Source of the DNA: Bdellovibrionales bacterium
GTDB taxonomy: Bacteria; Bdellovibrionota; UBA1018; CAIMNF01
DNA length: 51,084 nt
Direction of reading: 5' to 3'
NCBI GenBank assembly: GCA_947462765.1
Contig: CANHQK010000011.1
Span: 1 to 51,084 of the forward strand
The notes beneath the pieces were generated by a model, which made no database searches, was not told the DNA's origin, and saw only the letters and a list, made by a program, of their open reading frames with translations. The position numbers and the translations under genes are program-made. This document shows positions 22,355 to 32,980 of the stretch, in pieces. How positions within the stretch are numbered: position 1 is the stretch's first letter; the number at the start of each line of letters is the position of its first letter.

Positions 22355-24639
22355 CCCGTCGTCTCTCTCTCAGGATGATGTCCTGGATCGGAATTCTACT
22401 CCTGAGCGGCTGCAGTGAGGCGCGTGTCTTCGTCTCATTGTTGTTCACTGAGGCCACCTCGCTCAGTACCTCGGCCTTCGAGTTCGACGAGATGAAGTCG
22501 GGAGACCGGGTGAGTTGTGCGATCCTCGGCGACAAAACCGCCCGTTGCGTCGGATCCGGTGAAAAAGGCTCTCTCGGAACTTTCAATGGCGGACCGACCG
22601 TTGTCACCAGCGCCGTGAAACTTCTGGCGACCGGAAAGGAGTTCACTTGCTACACCTCCGGGGACAATCAGCAAGCCTTCTGCTATGGTCGCAACGACAA
22701 GGGGCAACTCGGTAATCCATCCGCAGGTAACACGGTCAAGCCAGTGCCGGTCCTGGATATGGACAATTCGAACGCCCCCCTTACCGAAGTGCGGGCTCTC
22801 ACGGCGGGCGAGGCGCACGCTTGCGCAGTTTTGAAAAGCGGAAGGGCGGTGTGCTGGGGTGATAATTCCTCGGGCCAGCTCGGAAACCTTTCCGAGCGCG
22901 GGGTGGGTGCGCGCTCGGTGATGGAAAGCGAGCGGAGTCCGAAGCCCATGCCTTCGGTCAAGGATATCGCAGCAGGAGCTTCTTCCACCTGTTTGATTGC
23001 ACGTGAAGATTCGACCCTGTTCTGCTTTGGAGAGCGCTTCAATTCAGCGCGAAAGGTGAACTGGGTTCCAGAGAGGGTGGAGTACGCCAATAACGTGGGC
23101 TACCTGTCCTCGGTCCGCCAGGTCGGTCTCGGACGGAACTTCGGATGCGCCCTGACAAAGGGATCCCAGGTTTACTGTTGGGGACAGAATGATCTGCGAC
23201 AGCTCGGAATCCTGATGCCGGTGAAGGGAATGCCTAAAGCCTCCTTGGTCCAGGTCCGGTATCCCCAGGAAATGGCGCTATCCCGGATCGAGCAGATCAC
23301 AGTGGGTGAGGCTCACGCCTGTGCCATACATCGCGATGAAAAAACCGTCTTTTGCTGGGGTGACAACCGCTACAACCAGCTCGGAAGTTCGTCGACTCGG
23401 GGAGAGACCGAGCAGGTCGCCTTGGGCTCGAACAATCTCACGCTGAAGGGGGTCAAGGAGGTCCGTGCGGGTCCCGATCGGACTTGCATCATCTCGGTTC
23501 GCGATGAATTGTTTTGTTGGGGCAATGGCATCAACGGGGTTCTTGGCAATCCGAAACCATTCTCGGTTTACCCGACTCGCGCGCTCGACTCGACCCTGGA
23601 GGCCCTGGCAAATGTCACCCACGTTCAGGTCGGCTGGGATCATGCCTGTATCAAGGATCAGGCCGAGAAGCTGTATTGCTTTGGCCTGAACACATACGGC
23701 CAGCTGGGGATGCAACGAATCTCCGGGGCGATTCTCCAGAGTGAGACTGCCACGCTTGGTCGGATCAGTGCCATCGATATTCGGGATGGTCAGGCCTGTG
23801 TGATTTACGGAGACGACCAGAGGGTCGGATGCTTTGGCGGGATGGTGATCGATCCGACCGGGAAGCGCCCCACGAAAAACAGCTTCATGCTCGACGAGCT
23901 CAAGCGGAACAACATGCCCCTCCGAGGCGTGGCCGGTGTGGCGGTGGGGAACAAACAAGTTTGCATCATCGGTGCCTCGCAAGAGGTCACCTGTTTGCCG
24001 AATGGAGAGGTCACAGAAGTGTCGGCCCCGGTGAAAGTGACGGAGTCCAGCGGAAAACCCATCAAGGACATCTGGCAAGTTCGCGCCCAGGGAAAGCGGG
24101 CCTGCGCGCTATCGCAGGCGGAGGGGTCCGCCTGGTGTTGGGGCCAGGAGCGCTACGAGCAGGCCCAGAGTGTCCGGCCGGTGACTCTCAATGGCGGGCC
24201 TTCGAAAGAGTTGATCCAGATCACGCTGAGTAATGACCGTCTTTGTGTCATCAAGGGTACTGAGCGTGAAGTCATGTGCTCCCAGACAGATCCGGGGGGG
24301 GAGAGTCCACTCGATCTCAAGCCCATGGCGAACGGGGGTCTCAAGGGTGTTCTCATGTTGTCTTCCTCGCCGGGACACTTTTGTGCGGTGACCGATGCCG
24401 GACAGTTGTACTGCTGGGGAAATAACGAATCCTATCAGTTCGGACAAAAGCAGCCCGCCCAGAGTCCGGACCCTGTCCAAATCGTGCTGAAAAACGACCG
24501 CCTTCGAAAGGTATCGAGAGTCACCACGGGCGATCATCACACCTGTGTGACATCGGCTGACGATCCAAGTCTTTACTGTTTCGGGCAATCGCTCACAGGC
24601 GGACCGAACTCTCCGGACCCCGTGGATTATCCGCTATGA
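22342..24639 (+). CDS. RCC1-repeat lipoprotein with 14 disulfide-type blades
   Basis: This large exported lipoprotein has 765 residues. The signal peptide ends in the lipobox LLLSGC. The rest consists of about 14 RCC1-type repeats with the recurrent CWGDN-x-QLG pattern. Each repeat carries a Cys pair spaced 8-12 residues (for example SCAILGDKTARC, ACAVLKSGRAVC, FCAVTDAGQLYC). RCC1 folds are seven-bladed propellers, so 14 blades suggest two propellers in tandem, each blade pinned by a disulfide. Such proteins bind partners rather than catalyse. ATG codons at 22375/22378 are alternative starts. Next gene overlaps by ATGA. Confidence 0.92.
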   Translation: MVQITRRLSLRMMSWIGILLLSGCSEARVFVSLLFTEATSLSTSAFEFDEMKSGDRVSCAILGDKTARCVGSGEKGSLGTFNGGPTVVTSAVKLLATGKEFTCYTSGDNQQAFCYGRNDKGQLGNPSAGNTVKPVPVLDMDNSNAPLTEVRALTAGEAHACAVLKSGRAVCWGDNSSGQLGNLSERGVGARSVMESERSPKPMPSVKDIAAGASSTCLIAREDSTLFCFGERFNSARKVNWVPERVEYANNVGYLSSVRQVGLGRNFGCALTKGSQVYCWGQNDLRQLGILMPVKGMPKASLVQVRYPQEMALSRIEQITVGEAHACAIHRDEKTVFCWGDNRYNQLGSSSTRGETEQVALGSNNLTLKGVKEVRAGPDRTCIISVRDELFCWGNGINGVLGNPKPFSVYPTRALDSTLEALANVTHVQVGWDHACIKDQAEKLYCFGLNTYGQLGMQRISGAILQSETATLGRISAIDIRDGQACVIYGDDQRVGCFGGMVIDPTGKRPTKNSFMLDELKRNNMPLRGVAGVAVGNKQVCIIGASQEVTCLPNGEVTEVSAPVKVTESSGKPIKDIWQVRAQGKRACALSQAEGSAWCWGQERYEQAQSVRPVTLNGGPSKELIQITLSNDRLCVIKGTEREVMCSQTDPGGESPLDLKPMANGGLKGVLMLSSSPGHFCAVTDAGQLYCWGNNESYQFGQKQPAQSPDPVQIVLKNDRLRKVSRVTTGDHHTCVTSADDPSLYCFGQSLTGGPNSPDPVDYPL

Positions 24640-26171
24640 AAGAGGGATTCCTGTCCCGGCGTCGGGCCTGGATCTTTCTTTTCATCTGCTATGCGCTCGG
24701 GTTGTGGGGTCTTAGTGTTCCTCTGACCGGCGATCAGAAAACCTACCTCACAATCGCTCTAGAGATGAGAGAGCGGGGAGCCTGGATCATTCCGACTCTG
24801 TTCGGGGAGCCGAACTTCCTGAAGCCTCCCCTCCAGTACTGGGCCACCTTGATCGGATGGGCTGTATTCGGGTTCGGACTTTGGGGAGCCTTGCTTCCGT
24901 CGGTGCTCGCCCTCATCGGGGTCTCTGATGTGGTGGATCGAATTTCGGGTGGGAGCCGTGCCCTGGCCGGAGTTTTTTTCGCCGGGACTCTTGCGAGCAT
25001 GACTTACGGAACCACGGCCCAGATGGAGATCTGGGTGGTCCTTTTCTACTGCTGGGCCTGGCACCTTTGGTGGCAGGACAGGATTTTGCCGGCATTTATC
25101 GTGACGGGAATGATGAGCTGGATCAAGGGGCCGTTGTATCCTGTGTTGTGGGTCTTATCGATCGTTCTTGAGGCCTTGATTGACCGGAGGTTCGGGTCGC
25201 TTTTGCGGAGTCGCCGGATGTGGACCGGATTGGTCACGGGCATGGTGATCGGGCTTTCCTGGTACTTCCTCGCGGCCCGGACGCATTACCGCGAGATGAT
25301 GGAGATGTTTTTTCTTAGAGAAAACCTGAGCAAGGCATCGACCTCGCATGGAACACCCTGGGGCTTGTGGGGTGAGTTCATCCTCACCTTGTTCCCGGTT
25401 CTTTTCGCATTCGTGGCGGTGTTGACGACGCCGGAGTTCCGTGAGGCTTGGAAGCGGAACCGGAACCGCTGGGTCGCATATTCTGTTATTCCAGCCGTGT
25501 TTTTCACGCTGTTTCCGTACCGGGTGAACACCTATCTTTATTTGCTCACCCCGATTGTGGTGTGGATGCTCGTCGATGCTGGCGAGGGTTTTGTTCGTCG
25601 GGCAAGGTGGGCTGGCTGGGCCGCCTCCATCTCGGGAGCGGGCCTTCTGTTCTTTGTGTTGAGGATGGTCACCGGAGGGTGGATCGGGCCCGCCCTCGGG
25701 GTCGGTTTCGCTGCCCTCATCCCTTGCTGGGCCCTGGCACACTTCAGGGGTTCATTGAGGGGGGTGGCGCTGACTTCCGTGGCGTTGGTCAGCTTGATTC
25801 GGGTCGCGGCTGTCGGAATCGGGGAGGGCGACTTGGCGGGCCTCCGTACGGCGATGGAGCTTTGGCCAGAGGGTGTTTTCGCCTATGTGATGCCAAAGGA
25901 GGATATCTGGCACGAGGTGGGGATGGTATCGGCCGCCACGGGCAGGCGGATTCAGGTTCTCGGGGCAGGGGGTGATGCGGAGCGCCATCTTCGGGCGGGA
26001 GGGGTGCTGATCCTTGATGAAAACGAGTCACCCCCCGCGGGAGGTCTCAGGTGTCTCGATTGGGTCCGGCTACGAAAAAGAGTGAAATTCCCCATCCGGG
26101 AGTTTCTCCTGCGGGGACTTCCCGTCTCCGACCCCTCGCTTCATCGGGTCTTCAAGGTCTGTCGGTCCTGA
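24636..26171 (+). CDS. ArnT/PMT-like glycosyltransferase (GT39/83 type)
   Basis: This 511-residue polytopic membrane protein resembles lipid-linked sugar transferases of the ArnT/PMT fold. The first periplasmic loop carries DQKTYLTIALEMRERG with the conserved acidic residue, and EPNFLKPPLQYW, the usual substrate-loop block. About ten hydrophobic segments follow. The C-terminal 130 residues form a soluble domain. The enzyme would transfer a sugar from a polyprenyl carrier to a lipid or protein on the outer face of the inner membrane. It sits in the RCC1 operon, start overlapping the previous stop by 4 nt. The acceptor is unknown. Confidence 0.88.
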   Translation: MKEGFLSRRRAWIFLFICYALGLWGLSVPLTGDQKTYLTIALEMRERGAWIIPTLFGEPNFLKPPLQYWATLIGWAVFGFGLWGALLPSVLALIGVSDVVDRISGGSRALAGVFFAGTLASMTYGTTAQMEIWVVLFYCWAWHLWWQDRILPAFIVTGMMSWIKGPLYPVLWVLSIVLEALIDRRFGSLLRSRRMWTGLVTGMVIGLSWYFLAARTHYREMMEMFFLRENLSKASTSHGTPWGLWGEFILTLFPVLFAFVAVLTTPEFREAWKRNRNRWVAYSVIPAVFFTLFPYRVNTYLYLLTPIVVWMLVDAGEGFVRRARWAGWAASISGAGLLFFVLRMVTGGWIGPALGVGFAALIPCWALAHFRGSLRGVALTSVALVSLIRVAAVGIGEGDLAGLRTAMELWPEGVFAYVMPKEDIWHEVGMVSAATGRRIQVLGAGGDAERHLRAGGVLILDENESPPAGGLRCLDWVRLRKRVKFPIREFLLRGLPVSDPSLHRVFKVCRS

Positions 26172-26210
26172 CTCTTGACGGAAAAGCACTCCCTGATTCA
26201 ATCTCACACC

Positions 26211-26420
26211 ATGCCTCTGTACGAATATTTATGCGAAAAATGTGAGCGTGCTTTCGAGGTGACCCAGAAGTTCGAGGATCCGCCTCTTGAGAAATGTCCC
26301 GAGTGTGGTGCACCGGTGAAGAAACTGATGAGCCTGGGGGGCTTCGCCCTGAAGGGCAATGGTTGGTACACCACCGACTACAAGAAGAGCACCGGAGACG
26401 GTGGATCGAAGTCTTCATGA
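26211..26420 (+). CDS. FmdB-type zinc-ribbon protein
   Basis: This 69-residue protein has the FmdB/CxxC_CxxC_SSSS regulatory domain: MPLYEYLCEKCERAFE, then KCPECG, together holding one zinc with four Cys, followed by GGFALKGNGWYTTDY. These small ribbons are widespread next to metabolic genes and their exact role is unresolved. The start at 26211 matches the family N-terminus; a TTG at 26175 is not needed. The region before it (TTGACG at 26175-26180) could be a -35 for a leaderless transcript, with a poor -10. The stop overlaps the GT2 start (ATGA). Confidence 0.93.
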   Translation: MPLYEYLCEKCERAFEVTQKFEDPPLEKCPECGAPVKKLMSLGGFALKGNGWYTTDYKKSTGDGGSKSS

Positions 26421-27265
26421 CTCGAAACCGTCAGGTTGCGGTAGTCATCACCACCTACAATAACCCGAAGAGTCTCGAGCTGTGTCTGTTATCGTTGGCG
26501 CGCCAGACTTACCGGGCATTCGATGTGTTCATTGCTGACGATGGATCGGGAGATGAAACCCGTGAGCTGATTCAGCGACTCAAGCGGGAACTGCCTTTTT
26601 TCATTCACCACTATTGGCATCCTGACGAAGGCTATCGAAAATCGAAAATCAACAATACGGTCTTCAGGGATCTCGACCCCGCCCGTCACCCGATCGTGGT
26701 CGGACTCGACCATGATGTTATGGTTCATCCGAGATTCATCGAGGATCATCATCGTGCCCATGAGCGGGCTGGATTCGAGCCGCTTCTATTCATGGGCAGG
26801 CGGGTCGACCTCGGTCCCGAAATCACAGCCGAGATCCATCCGGGAAATGTCGATCACTTCATTCGTGGATTGTCGTGGCGTCTCATCCGATCCGGCTGGA
26901 GTGGAGAAACCAGGAATATTCTCCGATCGGTGAGATTGGATGCGCCGGCTTGGGTCAACAGGATCTTAAAGCGTGACCGCGTGCAAGATCTTCTCGGGTC
27001 CAACTTTTCAATCTCAACCCGGAGTCTGATCGAGGTCAACGGCTACAACGAGGACTTCGAGGGTTATTGGGGCGAGGACGGAGATCTGTTCGTCCGGATC
27101 CGGAATCGTGGAATCCGCCATTACGGGGTCATCGGATATGCCGTTCAGTGGCACCTCTACCATAAGCGGCTCGAAGAAACGCCCGAACACATTGAGAAGG
27201 TCCGGGCGCTCTTGCAAAGAACCGATTATATCGAATGCCGGAACGGCATCCGCAGATCTGGATAG
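26417..27265 (+). CDS. Family 2 glycosyltransferase
   Basis: This 282-residue cytoplasmic GT-A enzyme should transfer a sugar from a nucleotide donor. Motifs are VAVVITTYNNPKSLELCL at the N-terminus, the DDGSGDETRE donor loop, LDHDVMVHP in the place of DxD, and a galactosyltransferase-7-like GYWGEDGDLFVRIRNRG near residue 215, with the acid EDGD as likely catalytic base. C-terminal YAVQWHLYHKR is also typical. It is the last gene of the envelope operon and overlaps fmdB by 4 nt. Product could be a surface glycan; acceptor unknown. Confidence 0.92.
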   Translation: MTRNRQVAVVITTYNNPKSLELCLLSLARQTYRAFDVFIADDGSGDETRELIQRLKRELPFFIHHYWHPDEGYRKSKINNTVFRDLDPARHPIVVGLDHDVMVHPRFIEDHHRAHERAGFEPLLFMGRRVDLGPEITAEIHPGNVDHFIRGLSWRLIRSGWSGETRNILRSVRLDAPAWVNRILKRDRVQDLLGSNFSISTRSLIEVNGYNEDFEGYWGEDGDLFVRIRNRGIRHYGVIGYAVQWHLYHKRLEETPEHIEKVRALLQRTDYIECRNGIRRSG

Positions 27266-27269
27266 CAGA

Positions 27270-29495
<2,226 letters not shown>

Positions 29496-29569
29496 GAATT
29501 CCTCCGGAAGGGGTTTACCGCATTTTTCCACCTGCGGGCTATGAATTCAACGACCAATCCGGACATTTT

Positions 29570-30751
29570 TCAGTACATCTTGAAGAGGGAGTACAGGGAC
29601 TCGAGCCCCCCGTTGTGCAGGGGCCATTTTTTCTCCGGCTTGAGCCCGATGGAGTGCATCAAAGACTTCTCGGAGGTGATCACCCCCGCCCACCATCCGG
29701 GGTACTTGTGCTTCAGGGTGGATCCGATACCGCGATAGGTTTCCCGCAGGCCCTCGACCTCTTCGAGGCGGATTCCATACGGGGGGTTCATCACGATCAG
29801 TCCTTTTTCCTGGAAGGCCGTGGTGTCCTGGAAGCTGTTCACTTTCAGTCGGACAAAGTCAGCCATCCCGGCGGCTTCTAGATTCGTCCGAGTGGTCTCT
29901 ACTGCCTCTTTCGCGCGATCACTGCCCACCATGAGGGGCAATTTGGCCGGATCGAGGATTCTCTCGCTTTTCAGTCGGGCATGAACCTGTTCAAAGAGGT
30001 CGGGATCGTGGTCCTTCCAGCCGAAAAACCCGAAGCGGGACCGGAGCAAGCCCGGAGCCGTACGGGTGGCGATCAATGCCGCCTCGACGAGCAGGGTCCC
30101 CGAGCCACAGAAGGGGTCGAGGAATCCGAAACCCTCATTGCAGGTGTATTGCCAATCCGAGAGCAAGAGCAGGCCGGCGGCCAGGTTTTCCTTGATCGGA
30201 GCTTCGACGCTCGATTGGCGGTACCCCCGTTCGTGCAAGCTCGGCCCCGAAAGGTCGAGATAAACCTTCAGGATCTGATCATGGAGATGCATCCGGATGG
30301 CGATATCAGGATCCTTCCGGTCGACGTTCGGTCGTGTCCCGTGTTTTTGCAAAAAATAATCGGCCACCGCATCTTTTGCTTTCAGGGCCCAAAACTGCGG
30401 ATTGACGGGAATCCTGCGCTCCTTCGTGTGGCTCTCGGTCAGAAAAATCGCAAAAGTGCTCTCGGGTGAAAAGTGTTTTTCCCAGTCATAGGACCGGATC
30501 GTCGAGTAGAGTTCCTCCGGTTTGAAAATCTTTTTATGCGAACCGAGCAGAAGCAGGACGCGTGAGGCGGTCCGGAGCTTGAGAGTTGCCAGGTAAGCGG
30601 TTTCGAGTGTTCCCTCGAACTCGATCCCTCCCGGATAGGCATGGGTCACCTTGGCCGGGATTTTCTCAATCTCTCTCTTCAGGACTTCATCGAGGCCTCC
30701 CGGACAAATGGCAAAAAGCCGATAAGGAGTGGGGGCGGGTGCGCGCTTCAT
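29570..30751 (-). CDS. THUMP-domain RNA methyltransferase (RlmL/YpsC-like)
   Basis: This is a class I SAM-dependent methyltransferase of 393 residues acting on RNA, probably a guanine-N2 site in 23S rRNA as in the RlmL N-terminal half. The N-terminus carries a ferredoxin-like/THUMP region (residues 1-155). The catalytic domain has DPFCGSGTLLVEAALIA near residue 195 and the MNPPYG motif near 300. It lacks the RlmK half of the E. coli fusion, and is thus of the shorter YpsC form. The ATG at 30751 is preceded by GGAAGGGA and overlaps the stop of the 44-residue lipoprotein gene (ATGA). Precise target unverified. Confidence 0.9.
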   Translation of the reverse strand: MKRAPAPTPYRLFAICPGGLDEVLKREIEKIPAKVTHAYPGGIEFEGTLETAYLATLKLRTASRVLLLLGSHKKIFKPEELYSTIRSYDWEKHFSPESTFAIFLTESHTKERRIPVNPQFWALKAKDAVADYFLQKHGTRPNVDRKDPDIAIRMHLHDQILKVYLDLSGPSLHERGYRQSSVEAPIKENLAAGLLLLSDWQYTCNEGFGFLDPFCGSGTLLVEAALIATRTAPGLLRSRFGFFGWKDHDPDLFEQVHARLKSERILDPAKLPLMVGSDRAKEAVETTRTNLEAAGMADFVRLKVNSFQDTTAFQEKGLIVMNPPYGIRLEEVEGLRETYRGIGSTLKHKYPGWWAGVITSEKSLMHSIGLKPEKKWPLHNGGLESLYSLFKMY

Positions 30752-30882
30752 CGTGAGTCCCTTCCATTCGGGGTGGGGCTGGTGGCCGGTTCGGCCGAGG
30801 GGTGGGCAAAAAGCGGCATGGGCGATTTTTTCACGCCGCATGCCGGAATCAGTACGAGTAAGGCAAAAATAAAAATCACCAT
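30748..30882 (-). CDS. 44-residue lipoprotein, LptM-like
   Basis: This short ORF encodes a 44-residue lipoprotein, MVIFIFALLVLIPAC then GVKKSPMPLF and a Pro/Ser-rich tail. The lipobox is IPAC. The CG-x-K-x-P-x-x-x-F pattern just after the lipid cysteine is reminiscent of LptM (YifL), whose mature start is CGLKGPLYF, and which binds the LptDE translocon. The ATG overlaps the last codons of the barrel gene, and the TGA overlaps the ATG of the methyltransferase. Coupling on both sides, an intact signal peptide and placement make it very likely real. It is too short for ordinary ORF thresholds. Similarity to LptM is based on the motif only. Confidence 0.72.
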   Translation of the reverse strand: MVIFIFALLVLIPACGVKKSPMPLFAHPSAEPATSPTPNGRDSR

Positions 30883-32066
30883 TTGACTGCCAATCCGATC
30901 GTCAAACGATCAAGGCCTGCTTCTACCCGGAGGAACCACTGCGGCCCGATGTGATAGAGGGCTCCCACTCCGAGGGTCGGCTGGATTCCCGACAAGCTAT
31001 CGAGGGCCCTTCGTTGAGCCGGAAAGACGGACGGGTTCACGTTGTCGGTCGAGTAAATCCAATTGTATTGAAGCCCTGCGTGTGCCAAGAAGGCCAGTTT
31101 CTCGCTGAGATGGAGCGCGTAAGAGAGCTCGGCCTTGAAGGGGAGAAGGTCGTACCCGTCATTGTTGCCGGTATAATTGACTCGTGAATAATGGGTGATG
31201 CCGCCCTCGATGGCAAGGCTGTCCTGGAGCTTGCGGCTGTAAATCCAGACCCCTTTTTGGATCAGGCGGTTGTACCAAAGCGAGAATCCGTTGTGGGTGT
31301 CACCCGGGAAGGCGAACGAGGACATGTTTCGAAAGTTCCCGATCGAGGCGCCGATCATGTGTCGATAGGGGTTGAACACCTTGGTTTCCTCGATCACCGA
31401 GTCCGAATCCCCATCGGATTCGGTGACGGGTTCCTCCAGGTCTCCATCCTCTTCGATCTTGCGCTTCAGGTTGCGAGGCGAGGTTCCGTAGTCCAGATCC
31501 GAGTCGAACTGATTGAGGTCGCGAGTGTCTCCCGATCCGACGCTCTTGGTGCCACCGCTTTGAATCGGGCTTCCATCACCCAGTAAGGGGGGGGCGTTCG
31601 GGTCAAGCTTGGACTCCGTCTCCTTCGGCGGTGGATTCAGATCCACCCCACCGATCGGATCGAGCTCGGGTTTTGCATCGGGATTGAATTTCGACTCGAT
31701 CGGAGGGGGGGCGAATAGATTGGCCACTTTTTCGGCCGAGAGGTATTCCTCCTGGAGCTTCAGTTCCCCTTCGGTATCGTAACGGCGAACCCGCTTGGCA
31801 ATGAATCCGGAGTCGTCGTCCTCGGTTCTCAGAACCCGGAACGCCATGATCGGTTTGCCCCGGTGTTGTACGAGGATGATGCTTCCTGTCCGGGGGGCCT
31901 CACCATCCTTGATCTTGAATCGGTACACCCGGCCGCTTTTGCTCGCCTCGATTGGAATGATATGAGAGACGGCCGCTTCGATCTCGGGGAGCAATTCCGC
32001 GTGGGCTTGCATCCATGAAAAGAAGAGCAAAAACAAGCTTTGACGGATCAGGTGCGTTGTCCTCAC
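30876..32066 (-). CDS. Exported protein with C-terminal beta-barrel-like domain
   Basis: I do not recognise this 396-residue protein by name. A signal peptide (ending MQAHA) is followed by a small beta-rich domain (residues 25-110), a Pro/Asp-rich linker of about 110 residues with repeated acidic patches, and a C-terminal domain with alternating aromatic/hydrophobic strands that ends LTIGLAVKW, typical of outer-membrane barrels. It could be a porin-like or adhesin-anchoring protein. The start is GTG at 32066 with AGGACA in front; TACACT lies at 32082-32077 on the same strand. It is divergent from the TPR-like gene by 20 nt and upstream of the small lipoprotein gene. Confidence 0.78.
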   Translation of the reverse strand: MRTTHLIRQSLFLLFFSWMQAHAELLPEIEAAVSHIIPIEASKSGRVYRFKIKDGEAPRTGSIILVQHRGKPIMAFRVLRTEDDDSGFIAKRVRRYDTEGELKLQEEYLSAEKVANLFAPPPIESKFNPDAKPELDPIGGVDLNPPPKETESKLDPNAPPLLGDGSPIQSGGTKSVGSGDTRDLNQFDSDLDYGTSPRNLKRKIEEDGDLEEPVTESDGDSDSVIEETKVFNPYRHMIGASIGNFRNMSSFAFPGDTHNGFSLWYNRLIQKGVWIYSRKLQDSLAIEGGITHYSRVNYTGNNDGYDLLPFKAELSYALHLSEKLAFLAHAGLQYNWIYSTDNVNPSVFPAQRRALDSLSGIQPTLGVGALYHIGPQWFLRVEAGLDRLTIGLAVKW

Positions 32067-32073
32067 ACTGTCC

Positions 32074-32089
32074 TAGAGTGTAATCCATG
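32074..32089 (+). promoter_or_regulatory. -10-like box placed for a leaderless mRNA of the TPR-like gene
   Basis: TAGAGT (32074-32079) lies 7 nt before the ATG at 32087; no Shine-Dalgarno, no good -35. On the other strand TACACT (32082-32077) overlaps it and serves the divergent barrel gene. Confidence 0.35.
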
Positions 32090-32980
32090 CCCATGAAAGC
32101 TTCCATTCTTTTGCTCAGTCTTCTCGCGGGGTTCTCCGAATGTCACGCCAATGCCCTCCGGGCTCCTGATTGGGCGGGGGTGGTCCGGACGCTCGAACCC
32201 AAACGAGGTCAAAATATTGAACAGGATCTTGAGCTCGCACGAGCCCACCTGTCTCTTGAGCACCGGGCGGAGGCTCTGAAGGTGTTGGGTGTGTGGTTGC
32301 GCGACGAGCGCGCCCGATCCCTGCACCAGATCGCCCAGAGCACCTTCTTCTCGCAAGAAGCGGCGAATTTGTATTACGAGGGAATGCGCTGGCTCGGTCT
32401 CGGAAAGTTTCAGGATGCCCAAGAGCGGTTTTCGCAATCGCAGGCCCGAGAGTCCGGGAATCTCTTGGTCCTCACTCGCCTGATCCAGACCGAATTGGTT
32501 CTGGGGCGCAAGGATCAGGCAAAAATCCGATGGCAAGAAGCGAAATCTCTCGGATTACTGAACCGCGAACTCCGCATTTACGGTCTGAAACTGCTGGTAG
32601 AAGAGGCCTTCGCTCCGGGAGAGGAGCTCCGGGGCGTGCTGGCGACGAAAAGCGACTGCCTCTCCGAGGAGGTGCCGGCGGCTTTTTATGTCGAGCACCT
32701 CGTCAAATCCGGACGCAGTCCAGAGCTCCGTGGTTTGCTACGACAGTGGTTGGATCAGAAACCCGATTGGGTCCTTCCCTTGATCAGGGGACTGAGGGGG
32801 CAGGGGCTGCCGGACGATCTCAGAAAAAGAATTAAGGCCCGGCTTGAGAAAAATCTCAAGGACCGGGCCTCATTTGAATCGAAAATGGAGCGGGACGCTC
32901 AGCGCCACTGGAGCGGATTCATCCGCTTTGATGAATTAGTGAAGGAGATGGCCAGCGTGACCGCCGCGGGTACCCGCTGA
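32087..32980 (+). CDS. Hypothetical exported helical-repeat (TPR-like) protein
   Basis: This 297-residue protein has a signal peptide (LLLSLLAGFSECHANA; the Cys in it is not at a lipobox). The body looks like TPR-type helical hairpins: ELARAHLSLEHRAEALKVLG, YEGMRWLGLGKFQDAQERF and TELVLGRKDQAKIRWQEA. Its place in the periplasm and a scaffold role are inferred. The 3' end overlaps the opposite dksA gene by 45 nt, and the dksA terminator hairpin lies within its coding region (32835-32870). It is divergent from the barrel-protein gene by 20 nt. Confidence 0.8.
   Translation: MPMKASILLLSLLAGFSECHANALRAPDWAGVVRTLEPKRGQNIEQDLELARAHLSLEHRAEALKVLGVWLRDERARSLHQIAQSTFFSQEAANLYYEGMRWLGLGKFQDAQERFSQSQARESGNLLVLTRLIQTELVLGRKDQAKIRWQEAKSLGLLNRELRIYGLKLLVEEAFAPGEELRGVLATKSDCLSEEVPAAFYVEHLVKSGRSPELRGLLRQWLDQKPDWVLPLIRGLRGQGLPDDLRKRIKARLEKNLKDRASFESKMERDAQRHWSGFIRFDELVKEMASVTAAGTR
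32821..32870 (-). terminator. dksA terminator inside the opposite coding sequence
   Basis: AGGCCCGG (32835-32842), TTGAG/CTCAA inner stem with an AAAAAT loop, CCGGGCCT (32863-32870). On the minus strand it is followed by TTAATTCTTTTT (32834-32823). It lies 66 nt downstream of the dksA stop, within the frame of the TPR-like gene. Confidence 0.65.
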
